NCBI GenBank assembly: GCA_947258975.1 | Contig: CAMYKK010000055.1 | Coordinates: forward strand, 1 to 36,945 | Direction of reading: 5' to 3' | Source of the DNA: an uncultured Gammaproteobacteria bacterium | GTDB lineage: Bacteria > Pseudomonadota > Gammaproteobacteria > Arenicellales > JAANXG01 | DNA: 36,945 bases | Shown here: positions 1 to 8,134 of the stretch, one piece after another | Position numbering within the stretch: position 1 is the stretch's first letter | Layout: the number at the start of each line of letters is the position of its first letter | The notes under the pieces: model-generated | Seen by the model: only the letters and a program-made list of their open reading frames with translations | Told to the model about the DNA's origin: nothing | Databases searched by the model: none | Program-made: the position numbers and the translations under genes

Positions 1-207
1 ATGTATCGCGGCGCGGAATACGTCGTGGATTTTCTGCCCAAGATCAAACTGGAGGTTGCCGTGGATTCTGAAATGCTGGATCGCGTGACTGAGGCAATAG
101 CCAAGGCGGCGAAAACCGACAAGATCGGCGACGGCAAGATCTTCATCCTAGACCTGCAACAGGTGATGCGTATTCGTACCGGTGAAACCGGTAAAGCAGC
201 ACTTTGA
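1..207 (+). CDS. glnK: Nitrogen regulatory protein PII (GlnK), 3' part only
   Basis: This is the last 68 residues of a PII signal protein (about 112 residues in full); the gene begins before the window, and the ATG at base 1 is probably an internal Met. The T-loop motif YRGAEYVVDFLPK is present, so the uridylylation tyrosine (Tyr51 in E. coli) is residue 2 here. The B-loop reads TDKIGDGKIF and the end is RIRTGETGKAAL. PII trimers sense 2-oxoglutarate and ATP/ADP, and the GlnK type docks on AmtB to block ammonium entry. The stop lies 33 bases before amtB, and this pairing is why I call it glnK rather than glnB. The usual TGK of the B-loop is TDK here. Assignment to the PII family is secure. 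Confidence 0.93.
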   Translation: MYRGAEYVVDFLPKIKLEVAVDSEMLDRVTEAIAKAAKTDKIGDGKIFILDLQQVMRIRTGETGKAAL

Positions 208-240
208 CAGCAGACAGCTCAACAAACAGAGATAACGAAG

Positions 241-1551
241 ATGATACGTAAAAAAATTGATCTTTGGCGCGGGATTACCGCTGTACTAGTCCTATGCGCC
301 TCAGGCATCGCGCTCGCGGAGGAAGCCCCCAAGATCGACACCGGCGATACCGCTTGGATGCTCACCGCGACCGCACTCGTTCTGTTCATGACCATCCCCG
401 GTCTGTCGTTGTTTTACGCCGGCATGGTGCGCAGCAAAAACGCGCTGTCGGTAATGATGCAGTGCTTTGCCATCACCTGCGTGATGACGATCCTGTGGAC
501 ATTGTACGGTTACAGCCTTGCCTTCGAGGATGGCGGCGCCATGCAGAAGTGGGTGGGCGGACTGAGTAAGGCATTCATGAAAGGCGTCACCGTTGATGCG
601 GTAAGCGGGACGATACCGGAATCGGTGTTCGCCATATTTCAGATGACGTTCGCCATCATCACTCCCGCATTAATGGTAGGTGCCTTCGCTGAGCGCATGA
701 AATTTTCTGCCATGTTGCTGTTCATGGCCATCTGGCTGACGATAGTCTATGCACCCATCGCGCATTGGGTATGGGGCGGCGGCTGGCTCGGTGATCTTGG
801 GGTGCTCGATTTTGCCGGTGGTACCGTTGTCCATATCAACGCCGGAATAGCGGGAATGGTTGCCGCGATCATGATCGGCAAGCGCCGCGGCTATCCGACC
901 ACGGCAATGCCCCCACACAGTCTGGTGTTGACCCTGGTTGGCGCCGCGATGCTGTGGGTCGGCTGGTTTGGCTTCAACGCCGGCAGTGAACTCGCTGCGG
1001 ACGGCACCGCGGGCATGGCCATGGCGGTCACGCAAATCGCCACCGCCGCCGCCGCGCTCACGTGGATGTTCGCTGAATGGATGTTCCATGGGAAACCCAG
1101 CGCCCTGGGCATTGCCTCCGGCGCCGTGGCCGGCCTGGTCGCGATCACACCGGCTTCCGGTTTCGTGGGTCCGATGGGCGCACTGGCCATCGGCCTGTTG
1201 GCCGGCATCGGCTGTTACATTGCGTCGGTGCGGATCAAGCGCGCCATGGGATATGACGACTCTCTGGACGTGTTTGGGGTCCACGCCGTCGGCGGCATCA
1301 TCGGCGCGATACTCACCGGTATCTTTGTTGACGCGTCGTTGGGTGGCGCCGGCCTGGCGGAAGGCATAAGTATCGGATCTCAGGTGTTCAAACAAATCGT
1401 CGGCGTAGTCGCCACTATTTTCTACGGCGTGATCGTCACCTTCATCATTCTTAAGGTCGTCGACGGGATCGTCGGACTACGCGTGACGGATGAAGAAGAG
1501 ACCGAGGGACTGGATATCGTGCTTCACGACGAACGCGGCTACAATTTGTAA
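241..1551 (+). CDS. amtB: Ammonium transporter AmtB
   Basis: A 436-residue Amt/Mep/Rh channel of the inner membrane that carries ammonium into the cell. Residues 1-26 form a signal peptide ending ALA-EE, as in E. coli AmtB, followed by about 11 membrane segments. With an offset of 30 from mature E. coli numbering, the key residues are all present: Phe137 and Phe245 (gate), Trp178 and Ser249 (outer site), Asp190, and the twin pore histidines His198 (in GGTVVHIN) and His348 (in DVFGVHAVGG). The cytoplasmic tail ends TEEEGLDIVLHDERGYNL-like, normal for GlnK docking. It follows glnK by 33 bases and is almost certainly in the same transcript, probably under nitrogen control, but the promoter lies outside the window. 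Confidence 0.97.
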   Translation: MIRKKIDLWRGITAVLVLCASGIALAEEAPKIDTGDTAWMLTATALVLFMTIPGLSLFYAGMVRSKNALSVMMQCFAITCVMTILWTLYGYSLAFEDGGAMQKWVGGLSKAFMKGVTVDAVSGTIPESVFAIFQMTFAIITPALMVGAFAERMKFSAMLLFMAIWLTIVYAPIAHWVWGGGWLGDLGVLDFAGGTVVHINAGIAGMVAAIMIGKRRGYPTTAMPPHSLVLTLVGAAMLWVGWFGFNAGSELAADGTAGMAMAVTQIATAAAALTWMFAEWMFHGKPSALGIASGAVAGLVAITPASGFVGPMGALAIGLLAGIGCYIASVRIKRAMGYDDSLDVFGVHAVGGIIGAILTGIFVDASLGGAGLAEGISIGSQVFKQIVGVVATIFYGVIVTFIILKVVDGIVGLRVTDEEETEGLDIVLHDERGYNL

Positions 1552-1562
1552 TCCCATCTCGA

Positions 1563-1587
1563 GCTCGGGGCGCGCTGCGCCCCGAGT
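1563..1587. terminator. GC-rich hairpin between convergent amtB and surA
   Basis: Bases 1564-1573 and 1577-1586 form a perfect 10-bp stem (CTCGGGGCGC / GCGCCCCGAG) with a 3-base loop, lying in the 43 bases between the amtB and surA stop codons. Neither side has a clear T tract, so it is not a textbook intrinsic terminator. Its place between convergent genes suggests a shared transcription barrier or transcript 3' end; that role is inferred. Confidence 0.6.
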
Positions 1588-1594
1588 CGCAGGA

Positions 1595-2890
1595 CTAAAA
1601 ATCGCCCACCTTGAATTCTACGTACGATTCATCCCGAAGCCGCCGCAGCCATTGCTCGTAACGCTCATCGGACTTACGGGCACGTATTTGGATCAGGGCG
1701 TTATTTCTCCCGGCGGCATCATCCAATTGCTGTTCGCGGCGCTCGAGAACCTGAATCAAATGAACACCAAATGGTGTCGCCACCGGCCGGCTGATTTCCC
1801 CGATCTTCAATCTATGCATCACCGCTTCAAATCCCTCTACGGTTTCGCCCGGATTGAGCCAGCCCAGATCGCCGCCGTTGACGCTGGATACCGGATCGTC
1901 TGAATTGGCTTCGGCCAGTTCGGCAAAATCCTCGCCGGCGACCAGTTGCTCACGAATGCGAATGACCCGCTGGGTAGCCTCGGTGGGAGACAAAAACTCG
2001 TCGTTCTTGATCAAGATGTGGCGGGCACGGGTCTGACGCACAACACCTGCTGTGCCGCCACGGGCTTTGTTCAGTTTCAGAATGTGAAATCCATTAGGGC
2101 TGTGCAGGACATCGGTGACTTGTCCCGGCTGCATCTTGCGCACAGCACCGAGAAATAATACCGGCAGCTGCCCCGCCTGGCGCCATCCCAGTCCTCCTCC
2201 GTCCAGGGCGTTCTGCGCCTGGGAGTAATTTATCGCCGCCTGCTCGAACTCCATACCGTCGCGAATTTTATCCAAAGCCCGTTGCGCTTTCGCTTTGAGT
2301 TCGGCGATGGCCTGGGGAGCGGCCGCCTCCGGCACCCGGACAAGGATGTGCGAAATATCGTATTCTTTCACCTCGTCCGGCTGGCCACGTTGATTGGCGA
2401 GGAAACCCTCAATCTCCTCGTCGGTGACCGCCACGCGGCTCACGACTTCGCGATCCACCAAACGCTGAATAATCAGCTGTGTTTTGATGTTCTCCCGGAA
2501 GTCGTCATAAGGAATTCCATCCCGCGCCAACGCGTTTTGCAATTGCGGCAGAGTGAGGTTGTTGCGCCCCGCCAATTCCTGCAGCGCGTCATTGATGGTG
2601 TTCTCGGGCACCTTGACACTGAGGCGCTCTGCAACTTGCAGTTGAATTCTATCCGTGACCATGCGCTCCAGAACCTGGCGGTTCAGCGTGCGTTCGGGTG
2701 GAGTCTGGGCCTTGCGTGCACGCAGTTCCTGCCGCACGCGAATTAGTTGCTTTTGAAACTCAGAATCGGTAATGACATCATTGTTGACTATTGCAACAAT
2801 GCGGTCGATCTGGCGCGATTGCGCAAGAGACAACCAAAACATACCGCCTAGGCACAGAATGAGAACGAGCCAAGGACGTAACTTATACAT
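1595..2890 (-). CDS. surA: Periplasmic chaperone and peptidyl-prolyl isomerase SurA
   Basis: A 431-residue SurA, which escorts outer-membrane proteins, LptD among them, through the periplasm to the BAM complex. Residues 1-23 are a signal peptide. The N-terminal chaperone domain spans about 24-170 and opens with the typical IVAIVNNDVITDSEF. Two parvulin domains follow at about 176-275 (start YDISHILVRV) and 286-390 (start RARHILIKND), each ending in the GFHILK / GVHLIQV type of strand. Length matches the family (428 in E. coli). The ATG at 2890 has GGAG about 9 bases upstream. It lies downstream of lptD on the same strand, the usual order, but a hairpin separates the two genes. Confidence 0.96.
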   Translation of the reverse strand: MYKLRPWLVLILCLGGMFWLSLAQSRQIDRIVAIVNNDVITDSEFQKQLIRVRQELRARKAQTPPERTLNRQVLERMVTDRIQLQVAERLSVKVPENTINDALQELAGRNNLTLPQLQNALARDGIPYDDFRENIKTQLIIQRLVDREVVSRVAVTDEEIEGFLANQRGQPDEVKEYDISHILVRVPEAAAPQAIAELKAKAQRALDKIRDGMEFEQAAINYSQAQNALDGGGLGWRQAGQLPVLFLGAVRKMQPGQVTDVLHSPNGFHILKLNKARGGTAGVVRQTRARHILIKNDEFLSPTEATQRVIRIREQLVAGEDFAELAEANSDDPVSSVNGGDLGWLNPGETVEGFEAVMHRLKIGEISRPVATPFGVHLIQVLERREQQLDDAAGRNNALIQIRARKSDERYEQWLRRLRDESYVEFKVGDF

Positions 2891-2918
2891 CGCTCAAACT
2901 CCGCTTTTTATTAAGCAA

Positions 2919-2940
2919 AAGGCCCACTCCGGTGGGCCTT
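2919..2940 (-). terminator. Intrinsic-terminator-like hairpin between lptD and surA
   Basis: On the minus strand a perfect 9-bp stem (AAGGCCCAC / GTGGGCCTT, 4-base loop) is followed by TTTTGC. It sits 28 bases after the lptD stop and 28 bases before the surA start. The T run is short, so partial termination that lowers surA relative to lptD is plausible. Little room remains for a separate surA promoter. Confidence 0.65.
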
Positions 2941-2968
2941 GAGGTAATCCTGCCGAGATTGCCTGTGC

Positions 2969-5221
2969 TCATAATCCCGAGCTGATGGTCGTGAGTCCGG
3001 TTAGTTCCAATTCCACAATAAAGGCGTTTCGTGCTTGTGAATTGTTGTCTTTGCGTGATTGGAAAAACCCGCGAAGTTTCCAGCAGCAGGAATCATATTC
3101 GATCCCAACCCTGGTCTCCAAGTTCTCTTCGTCGCGTATGGAATAGCGCTCGCTGAGCAAAGCATGCCAGCGCGGAGACCCCAAAGGCCATTCCGCCGCG
3201 ACTTCGACCTGCTCCAGCGCATCTCGCGAAAACCGGTAACTCAGGTCGATGTATTTTCGTGACTGAGGGCGAAATCGCAGATCAAGCTTTCCTTCGCGAA
3301 CCTTCGACTCGTCGTCATCGTATTGCAAATAGCCGAAGGCGCTCCAACTCGTGCTGAGCCTTGCGACCACTTCAGCAAGGAAATCCGAGGTATCGTTGGT
3401 GAACTCCTGCCCGGGTGTAAAATTCTCCACGCGGTCCTCGAGAAAGAAAATTTGGCCGATGCTCCCCCGGATCCACTCCGTTCCACTTTCAGCTTCCATG
3501 AAACGGCTGGTCAACGCCAATGTCACCTGATTCGTGTCGCCGACGCGATCGCGTCCGAAGAAGCGATTTTCACGAAAGATATTCCCGAAATTGTTGAGAT
3601 TGAGAAACCCGGTGTCAAATACCGGCAGGTCATCCTGGTTTTCCTTCGGTATATAGACGTAGAACGCGCGGGGCTCGAGCGTATGCAGCATCGATGTGCC
3701 GCGCCAAGCGGTGAGGCGCTCGAAAAACACGCCGGAATCGAGACTGAACACCGGCACGCTCCGGGAGGGACGATCAGCCTCGCCTTCCGCCACGTCTTTC
3801 AGGCTGTAGCTGGTATGTCGCAGGGACACCTTCGGTGTGAGGTAGCCCCAGGTGTTATCCAACGGCAATCTCACGAACGGCGTAATATCCCAGCGCCAAC
3901 CATCAAATAACTCTGGTTGCTGAAAGTTGACCAACTCGGACTCAAGCCCATATCGCAACCCGTAGGGTCCACGGGGAAGCTTGCTGATCACGCGGAACTG
4001 CGGGAGCCGATCATAGGGTTCTGAAGTCGCGGGTATGGTATCGTCCACCGTCTGATAGGCGTACAGCCTGCCCTGAAAATTCCACAGCTCGCCGGTATAA
4101 AAAACTTCTGCAAATTGGGGCAGGAAGAACGCGCTGGATATCTGAATATCGTTGCTGAAGTCGTCTAAATACTGGTTGTCCGTCACCCAATCGACGCCGA
4201 CATTGCTGCGCCAGCGGCTGGAAAATTCCTGCCGGTGTCTGATCTTGTAGGCGCCACGATCGTCGTCGTTGAACTCGGAATCCGAAGGCAGATATTCACC
4301 GAACAAAGTACCCTCGGCACCAGGGGTCAAATAGCGAAATTCGGCACCGAGCTTAACTCCGCGTTTTGCGTATATACGCGGGTAAAAGGTGGCGTCATAA
4401 TTCGGCGCGATGTTCCAGTAATAAGGAGTCTGCATCACAAACCCGGATCCTTCCTGGCTGCCAAAACTGGGATACAGAAAGCCGGATTTCCGCTCATCGT
4501 TGATGGGAAAAGTGACCTGTGGGAAATAGAAGATGGGCACATTCTTGAATCTGACCTTCAGATGCTTCGCGGATCCCTGGCCGATGGCCTGGTCTATGGT
4601 GATGGCCGACGCCGTCAAGAACACATCATCCTTTCCTTCCGCGCAAGTCGTGTAGCGGACATTCTCCAAACGCATGATATCGTGGCCCTCGAAGAAGATT
4701 TTCTCCGCGCTGCCGCGTGCATTGACAAACGCCTTATCCGGATCCTCTGGCACACGGTCACGTTTTGCGAGCCGATATTCCACCGCCTCCGCCTCGCCGA
4801 TAAAAGTCTCTACCTGTAACTTGACGCTGGACGCCTCAAGACGATCGCCAGTCTGGCTGTGCAATACGACGTTTCCCTTACCTTCTACTTCATCAGTCTG
4901 GCGGTGGTAGCGGATCTCATCCGCCGACATCGTCTGCCTGCCACGCTTGAGCGTCGCGTTCCCGCGCATGGACACGATGTCGGTCTTCACCGTTTCCACT
5001 TCGTCGCCCTCCAATTCAATGGGCAACGGATCACCGGCCTTCTCCGGGGCCGGACCCGGCGCGGGTAGAGTGAGCAAATCCGGAACGCATATCTCCTCGG
5101 CCGGCATCGCCGTGGGAGCATAGACCGCCGCCAATGCCACGCCCCAAAAAGCAATTAGATGAGATATCGGATTATTCGTGAGCACCGTGTTGGGCTTGTT
5201 TCCTGGGGAGTAAAATCGCAT
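2969..5221 (-). CDS. lptD: LPS-assembly protein LptD
   Basis: A 750-residue outer-membrane barrel that, with the lipoprotein LptE, puts lipopolysaccharide into the outer leaflet. A signal peptide ends near PTAMPAEE (about residue 41). The periplasmic OstA/jellyroll domain covers about 70-200, with segments such as GNATLKRG and ADEIRYHRQTDEVEG, and a beta-barrel fills the rest. Cysteines sit where the family's disulfides need them: Cys45 just after the signal, Cys193 (YTTCAEG) and the pair Cys712-Cys713 (DSCCWKL). I chose the ATG at 5221 because it opens a clean signal peptide; the frame stays open upstream to 5293, but those 24 residues would bury the signal. Transcribed toward surA and divergently from amgK. 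Confidence 0.95.
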   Translation of the reverse strand: MRFYSPGNKPNTVLTNNPISHLIAFWGVALAAVYAPTAMPAEEICVPDLLTLPAPGPAPEKAGDPLPIELEGDEVETVKTDIVSMRGNATLKRGRQTMSADEIRYHRQTDEVEGKGNVVLHSQTGDRLEASSVKLQVETFIGEAEAVEYRLAKRDRVPEDPDKAFVNARGSAEKIFFEGHDIMRLENVRYTTCAEGKDDVFLTASAITIDQAIGQGSAKHLKVRFKNVPIFYFPQVTFPINDERKSGFLYPSFGSQEGSGFVMQTPYYWNIAPNYDATFYPRIYAKRGVKLGAEFRYLTPGAEGTLFGEYLPSDSEFNDDDRGAYKIRHRQEFSSRWRSNVGVDWVTDNQYLDDFSNDIQISSAFFLPQFAEVFYTGELWNFQGRLYAYQTVDDTIPATSEPYDRLPQFRVISKLPRGPYGLRYGLESELVNFQQPELFDGWRWDITPFVRLPLDNTWGYLTPKVSLRHTSYSLKDVAEGEADRPSRSVPVFSLDSGVFFERLTAWRGTSMLHTLEPRAFYVYIPKENQDDLPVFDTGFLNLNNFGNIFRENRFFGRDRVGDTNQVTLALTSRFMEAESGTEWIRGSIGQIFFLEDRVENFTPGQEFTNDTSDFLAEVVARLSTSWSAFGYLQYDDDESKVREGKLDLRFRPQSRKYIDLSYRFSRDALEQVEVAAEWPLGSPRWHALLSERYSIRDEENLETRVGIEYDSCCWKLRGFFQSRKDNNSQARNAFIVELELTGLTTISSGL

Positions 5222-5346
5222 AGAATCAACGACCTTTATGATTTTTAATGAATTGCAGGTTGTCATGTTATCGCGTTTGATCCGCACACACACGCGTGGG
5301 ACGGTATAGCGCTCGCTTATGTTCGCGATTATAGGGGTCTGGGGTT

Positions 5347-6333
5347 TTGGATAAAAGGTTGATCGACCTGACCCGGTGGGTTGAACAACGGCTCGGCGAT
5401 CCGGGGATTGAAGTGCGCGCTGCGTCTTCGGACGCCAGTTTCAGGCGTTATTTCCGAGCTGTGTCGGGGGGCAGGTCCTATATCATCATGGACGCCCCAC
5501 CCGACAAAGAAGACACCGCGCCGTACGTAAGCGCAGCAAAGCGCCTGCTTGATATCGGCCTCAACGTTCCGGAGGTCATCGACAGCGACGCCAACCAAGG
5601 ATTTTTATTGCTCTCCGATCTCGGTACCCGGACATATCTCGAACAGCTCACGCCAAAAACGGTGGAGCGGCTGTATGGCGACGCCCTGGGCGCATTGGTC
5701 ATTCTCCAGATCGGCACCCATACAGACCCCAACGGCTTTCCCGATTACGACGACGCCACGCTTCTGCAAGAGATGGCCTTATTCAAGAACTGGTATATCG
5801 GCCGTCACCTGCGACAGACTCTGACTTCCAGTCAAAGCCGGACGTTGGACCACATGTTTTCTCTGCTGCTTGGCAACGCCAAGGCCCAAGCCAAGGTGTG
5901 GGTGCACCGGGATTACCACTCGCGTAATTTGATGGTGACACCGATGAATAACCCCGGGATACTCGACTTTCAAGATGCGGTCATCGGGCCGGTCACTTAT
6001 GACCTGGTCTCCCTGTTGCGCGATTGTTATATCTCATGGCCCAAAGAGCGCGTCGAAGAATGGGCGAACGGCTATTACGTCCTAGCGCGACAGTCCGGCC
6101 TGCGGGTCGGCGACGACGAACAACACTTCATCCAAGATTTCGATTGGATGGGGGTGCAGAGGCACTTAAAGGTACTGGGAATATTTTCACGTCTCGCGTA
6201 CCGGGACGGAAAAACGAGTTTTCTCGAGGAAATACCGCAGGTTTACCAGTATCTAATCGACGTATGTGGCAGCTATCCCGATCTTGCGCCCCTGTACTCG
6301 CTGTTAATGCGATTTCCACCACCGGAATCATAG
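5347..6333 (+). CDS. amgK: Anomeric MurNAc/GlcNAc kinase AmgK
   Basis: A 328-residue aminoglycoside-phosphotransferase-fold kinase. AmgK phosphorylates C1 of free MurNAc or GlcNAc, the first step of a recycling route that returns MurNAc to UDP-MurNAc without new synthesis. The N-lobe contains SDASFRRYFR (28-37); the catalytic loop VHRDYHSRNL (186-195) carries Asp189, and the metal-binding DFQD is at 207-210. The start is a TTG, since an in-frame TAG lies 15 bases upstream and no ATG fits. murU follows after 2 bases, and the pair stands divergent to lptD-surA exactly as in Pseudomonas, which makes the specific name safer than the fold alone would. In pseudomonads this route raises intrinsic fosfomycin resistance. 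Confidence 0.88.
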   Translation: MDKRLIDLTRWVEQRLGDPGIEVRAASSDASFRRYFRAVSGGRSYIIMDAPPDKEDTAPYVSAAKRLLDIGLNVPEVIDSDANQGFLLLSDLGTRTYLEQLTPKTVERLYGDALGALVILQIGTHTDPNGFPDYDDATLLQEMALFKNWYIGRHLRQTLTSSQSRTLDHMFSLLLGNAKAQAKVWVHRDYHSRNLMVTPMNNPGILDFQDAVIGPVTYDLVSLLRDCYISWPKERVEEWANGYYVLARQSGLRVGDDEQHFIQDFDWMGVQRHLKVLGIFSRLAYRDGKTSFLEEIPQVYQYLIDVCGSYPDLAPLYSLLMRFPPPES

Positions 6334-6335
6334 CA

Positions 6336-7019
6336 ATGGATGCCTTTATTCTTGCGGCTGGACGCGGCGAGCGGCTGCGACCACTCACCGACACCCTGCC
6401 CAAGCCGCTCATCCCGGTTGGCGGCTCGACATTGATTGAGATCCGCATACGCAGCCTCGCCGCAGTCGGGATCACGCATATCGTCGTCAATCATGCCCAT
6501 CTGGGACAACAAATCCTGCAACGTCTGGGCGACGGCAGCCGCTACGGAGTACGCATCTCGTACTCGGACGAGTCCCGCGGCGCACTGGGCACGGGAGGCG
6601 GCATCATCAAGGCACTGCCGCTGCTGCAAAGCGACCCGTTCCTGGTCGTCAACAGCGATATCTGGACCGATTATTCGTTTACCAACTTGCCGAGCGCGCC
6701 GTCCAGACTCGCACATCTGGTCCTAGTAGGCAATCCAGCCCATAACCCCACAGGAGATTTTTGTTTATGCGGCGATCGCGTGGACAAACTCGATGGTTGC
6801 ATGGGCCGGCGCGCGACCTTCACTGGTATCGGTGTCTACCGGCGGGCGCTATTCGCGGATCGCGCGCCAGCAGTCCTTCCGCTGGCGCCTTTGCTGGTCT
6901 CCGCATGCGATCGTAAACTGGTCAGTGGTGAATACCATACAGGCGTGTGGTTAGACATCGGCACACCCGAGAGGCTGCAGACGCTCAATAATTTGTTGGC
7001 TGAGCAAGAATCGGATTGA
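6336..7019 (+). CDS. murU: MurNAc alpha-1-phosphate uridylyltransferase MurU
   Basis: A 227-residue nucleotidyltransferase of the NTP_transferase family. The N-terminal signature MDAFILAAGRGERLRPLT followed by LPKPLIPVGG is the nucleotide-binding and catalytic loop. SRGALGTGGGI and the metal-binding VNSDIWTD follow. MurU makes UDP-MurNAc from UTP and the MurNAc-1-phosphate produced by AmgK. The ATG at 6336 lies 2 bases after the amgK stop, so the two are translationally linked. By fold alone it could be another sugar-1-phosphate nucleotidyltransferase; the AmgK partner and the short length, without a C-terminal hexapeptide domain, point to MurU. Confidence 0.87.
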   Translation: MDAFILAAGRGERLRPLTDTLPKPLIPVGGSTLIEIRIRSLAAVGITHIVVNHAHLGQQILQRLGDGSRYGVRISYSDESRGALGTGGGIIKALPLLQSDPFLVVNSDIWTDYSFTNLPSAPSRLAHLVLVGNPAHNPTGDFCLCGDRVDKLDGCMGRRATFTGIGVYRRALFADRAPAVLPLAPLLVSACDRKLVSGEYHTGVWLDIGTPERLQTLNNLLAEQESD

Positions 7020-7055
7020 TTCGGCCACTGGATTTAGACGACACTGGATCCTGAC

Positions 7056-7946
7056 ATGACCGGCGCCAACACAATCGCCCGATCGGCTCGCGACTACGAT
7101 CGTATCGAATCCGCGATTCGCTACATAGACACCCACCAGTGCACGCAGCCTACGTTGCCACAAATCGCCGCTCACCTCGGTGTGAGCGAAAGCCATTTTC
7201 AGCGGCTTTTCAGCCGCTGGGCGGGCATTAGTCCCAAGCGGTTTCTCCAGTTTTTAACCCTCGAACATACCAAGCGGTTGCTGCGCAACGCCGCCAGCAC
7301 CCTGGACACGGCCCATGCCGCCGGCTTGTCCAGCACCAGCCGGCTGCATGAGTTATATATCGAGTGCGAAGCCATCACGCCCGGTGAATACAAGGACTAC
7401 GGCGACGGATTGGATATCCGCTTCGATTTTCATCAAAGCCCGTTCGGAGAATGCCTCGTTGCAACGACGCCACGGGGACTGTGTGCGCTGCTGTTTGTGG
7501 GCGATACCGGTCGCAGTGGTGCCGTCGCGGCACTTGAGAGAAACTGGCGCAGCGCGCGACTCACGCAGGACTCGACGGATACCGCCCATACCGTGCAACA
7601 AGTTTTCGCACCCCGCGCCGACCCCCAGCAACCGCTGTACATGCTCGTCAAAGGCACCAATTTTCAGATTAAAGTCTGGGAGGCGCTGTTGCGGGTGCCC
7701 CGCGGCCGCCTCGTATCTTACCAGGACCTGTCGCGTCACTTGGGAGCGCCGAGCGCCGTCCGCGCGGTCGCTAATGCAGTCGCCCGCAACCCCATCCACT
7801 TTCTTATCCCTTGCCACCGCGTGATCCGCAACATGGGCGAGTTTGGGGGGTACCAGGGTGGCACGGCGAAGAAAAAGGCCATCCACGCATGGGAGGCGGC
7901 GAAAATACGGTCTTCGCGGCTTAAAGCCGCTCCCACAGCCACTTGA
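7056..7946 (+). CDS. Ada-like AraC/methylated-DNA-cysteine methyltransferase fusion
   Basis: A 296-residue protein with an AraC-type HTH region at about 14-110 (including TLPQIAAHLGVSESHFQRLF) joined to an O6-alkylguanine-DNA alkyltransferase domain at about 130-285. The alkyl acceptor is Cys253 in IPCHRVI, and FQIKVWEALLRVPRG plus VRAVANAVARNP form the DNA-binding helix and finger. It repairs O6-methylguanine by irreversible self-alkylation. The N-terminal zinc domain of E. coli Ada, with its Cys38 methyl sensor, is absent, so it cannot switch on by phosphotriester transfer as Ada does. The last dozen residues (about SSRLKAAPTAT) are encoded by a REP-like repeat and are probably a late addition. 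It starts 36 bases after murU and may share its transcript. Confidence 0.9.
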   Translation: MTGANTIARSARDYDRIESAIRYIDTHQCTQPTLPQIAAHLGVSESHFQRLFSRWAGISPKRFLQFLTLEHTKRLLRNAASTLDTAHAAGLSSTSRLHELYIECEAITPGEYKDYGDGLDIRFDFHQSPFGECLVATTPRGLCALLFVGDTGRSGAVAALERNWRSARLTQDSTDTAHTVQQVFAPRADPQQPLYMLVKGTNFQIKVWEALLRVPRGRLVSYQDLSRHLGAPSAVRAVANAVARNPIHFLIPCHRVIRNMGEFGGYQGGTAKKKAIHAWEAAKIRSSRLKAAPTAT

Positions 7947-8045
7947 CCAATGTGGGAGTGACATATTGTCACGACCTTCGCGGCTCTTGTCCCCGCGCCG
8001 CAGGGGAGCAAGCCGCTCCCACGCAAGGGAAGACGCCGCTCTCAC
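7911..8045. repeat. REP-like palindromic repeat cluster
   Basis: Copy 1 (7911-7937, TCTTCGCGGCT...AGCCGCTCCCACA) has stem GCGGCT/AGCCGC at 7916-7921 and 7925-7930. An inverted fragment TGTGGGAGTG is at 7950-7959. Copy 2 (about 7975-8022) starts CTTCGCGGCT and ends AAGCCGCTCCCACG with an enlarged GC-rich loop. A third fragment, GACGCCGCTCTCACA, is at about 8032-8046. The core CTTCGCGG...CCGCTCC.ACA is like the REP family of Pseudomonas. The first copy overlaps the end of the Ada-like gene. Bases 8047-8134 show nothing beyond a weak 5-bp hairpin (8119-8133) after the lipB stop. Confidence 0.75.
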
Positions 8046-8134
8046 ATATAGTTAAGACATGTGGGGTGACATCAATATGGGGAAGCACGATGTAGCAGGG
8101 TCAGCCCACAGGTGCCATTGGGGCCCAACCCCAT

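Noticed and set aside
670-1395. 241-codon minus-strand frame over amtB
   Set aside because: It is antisense to a fully conserved AmtB and has low-complexity Gly/Arg/His composition.
4235-4819. 194-codon plus-strand frame over lptD
   Set aside because: It is antisense to conserved LptD with no domain of its own.
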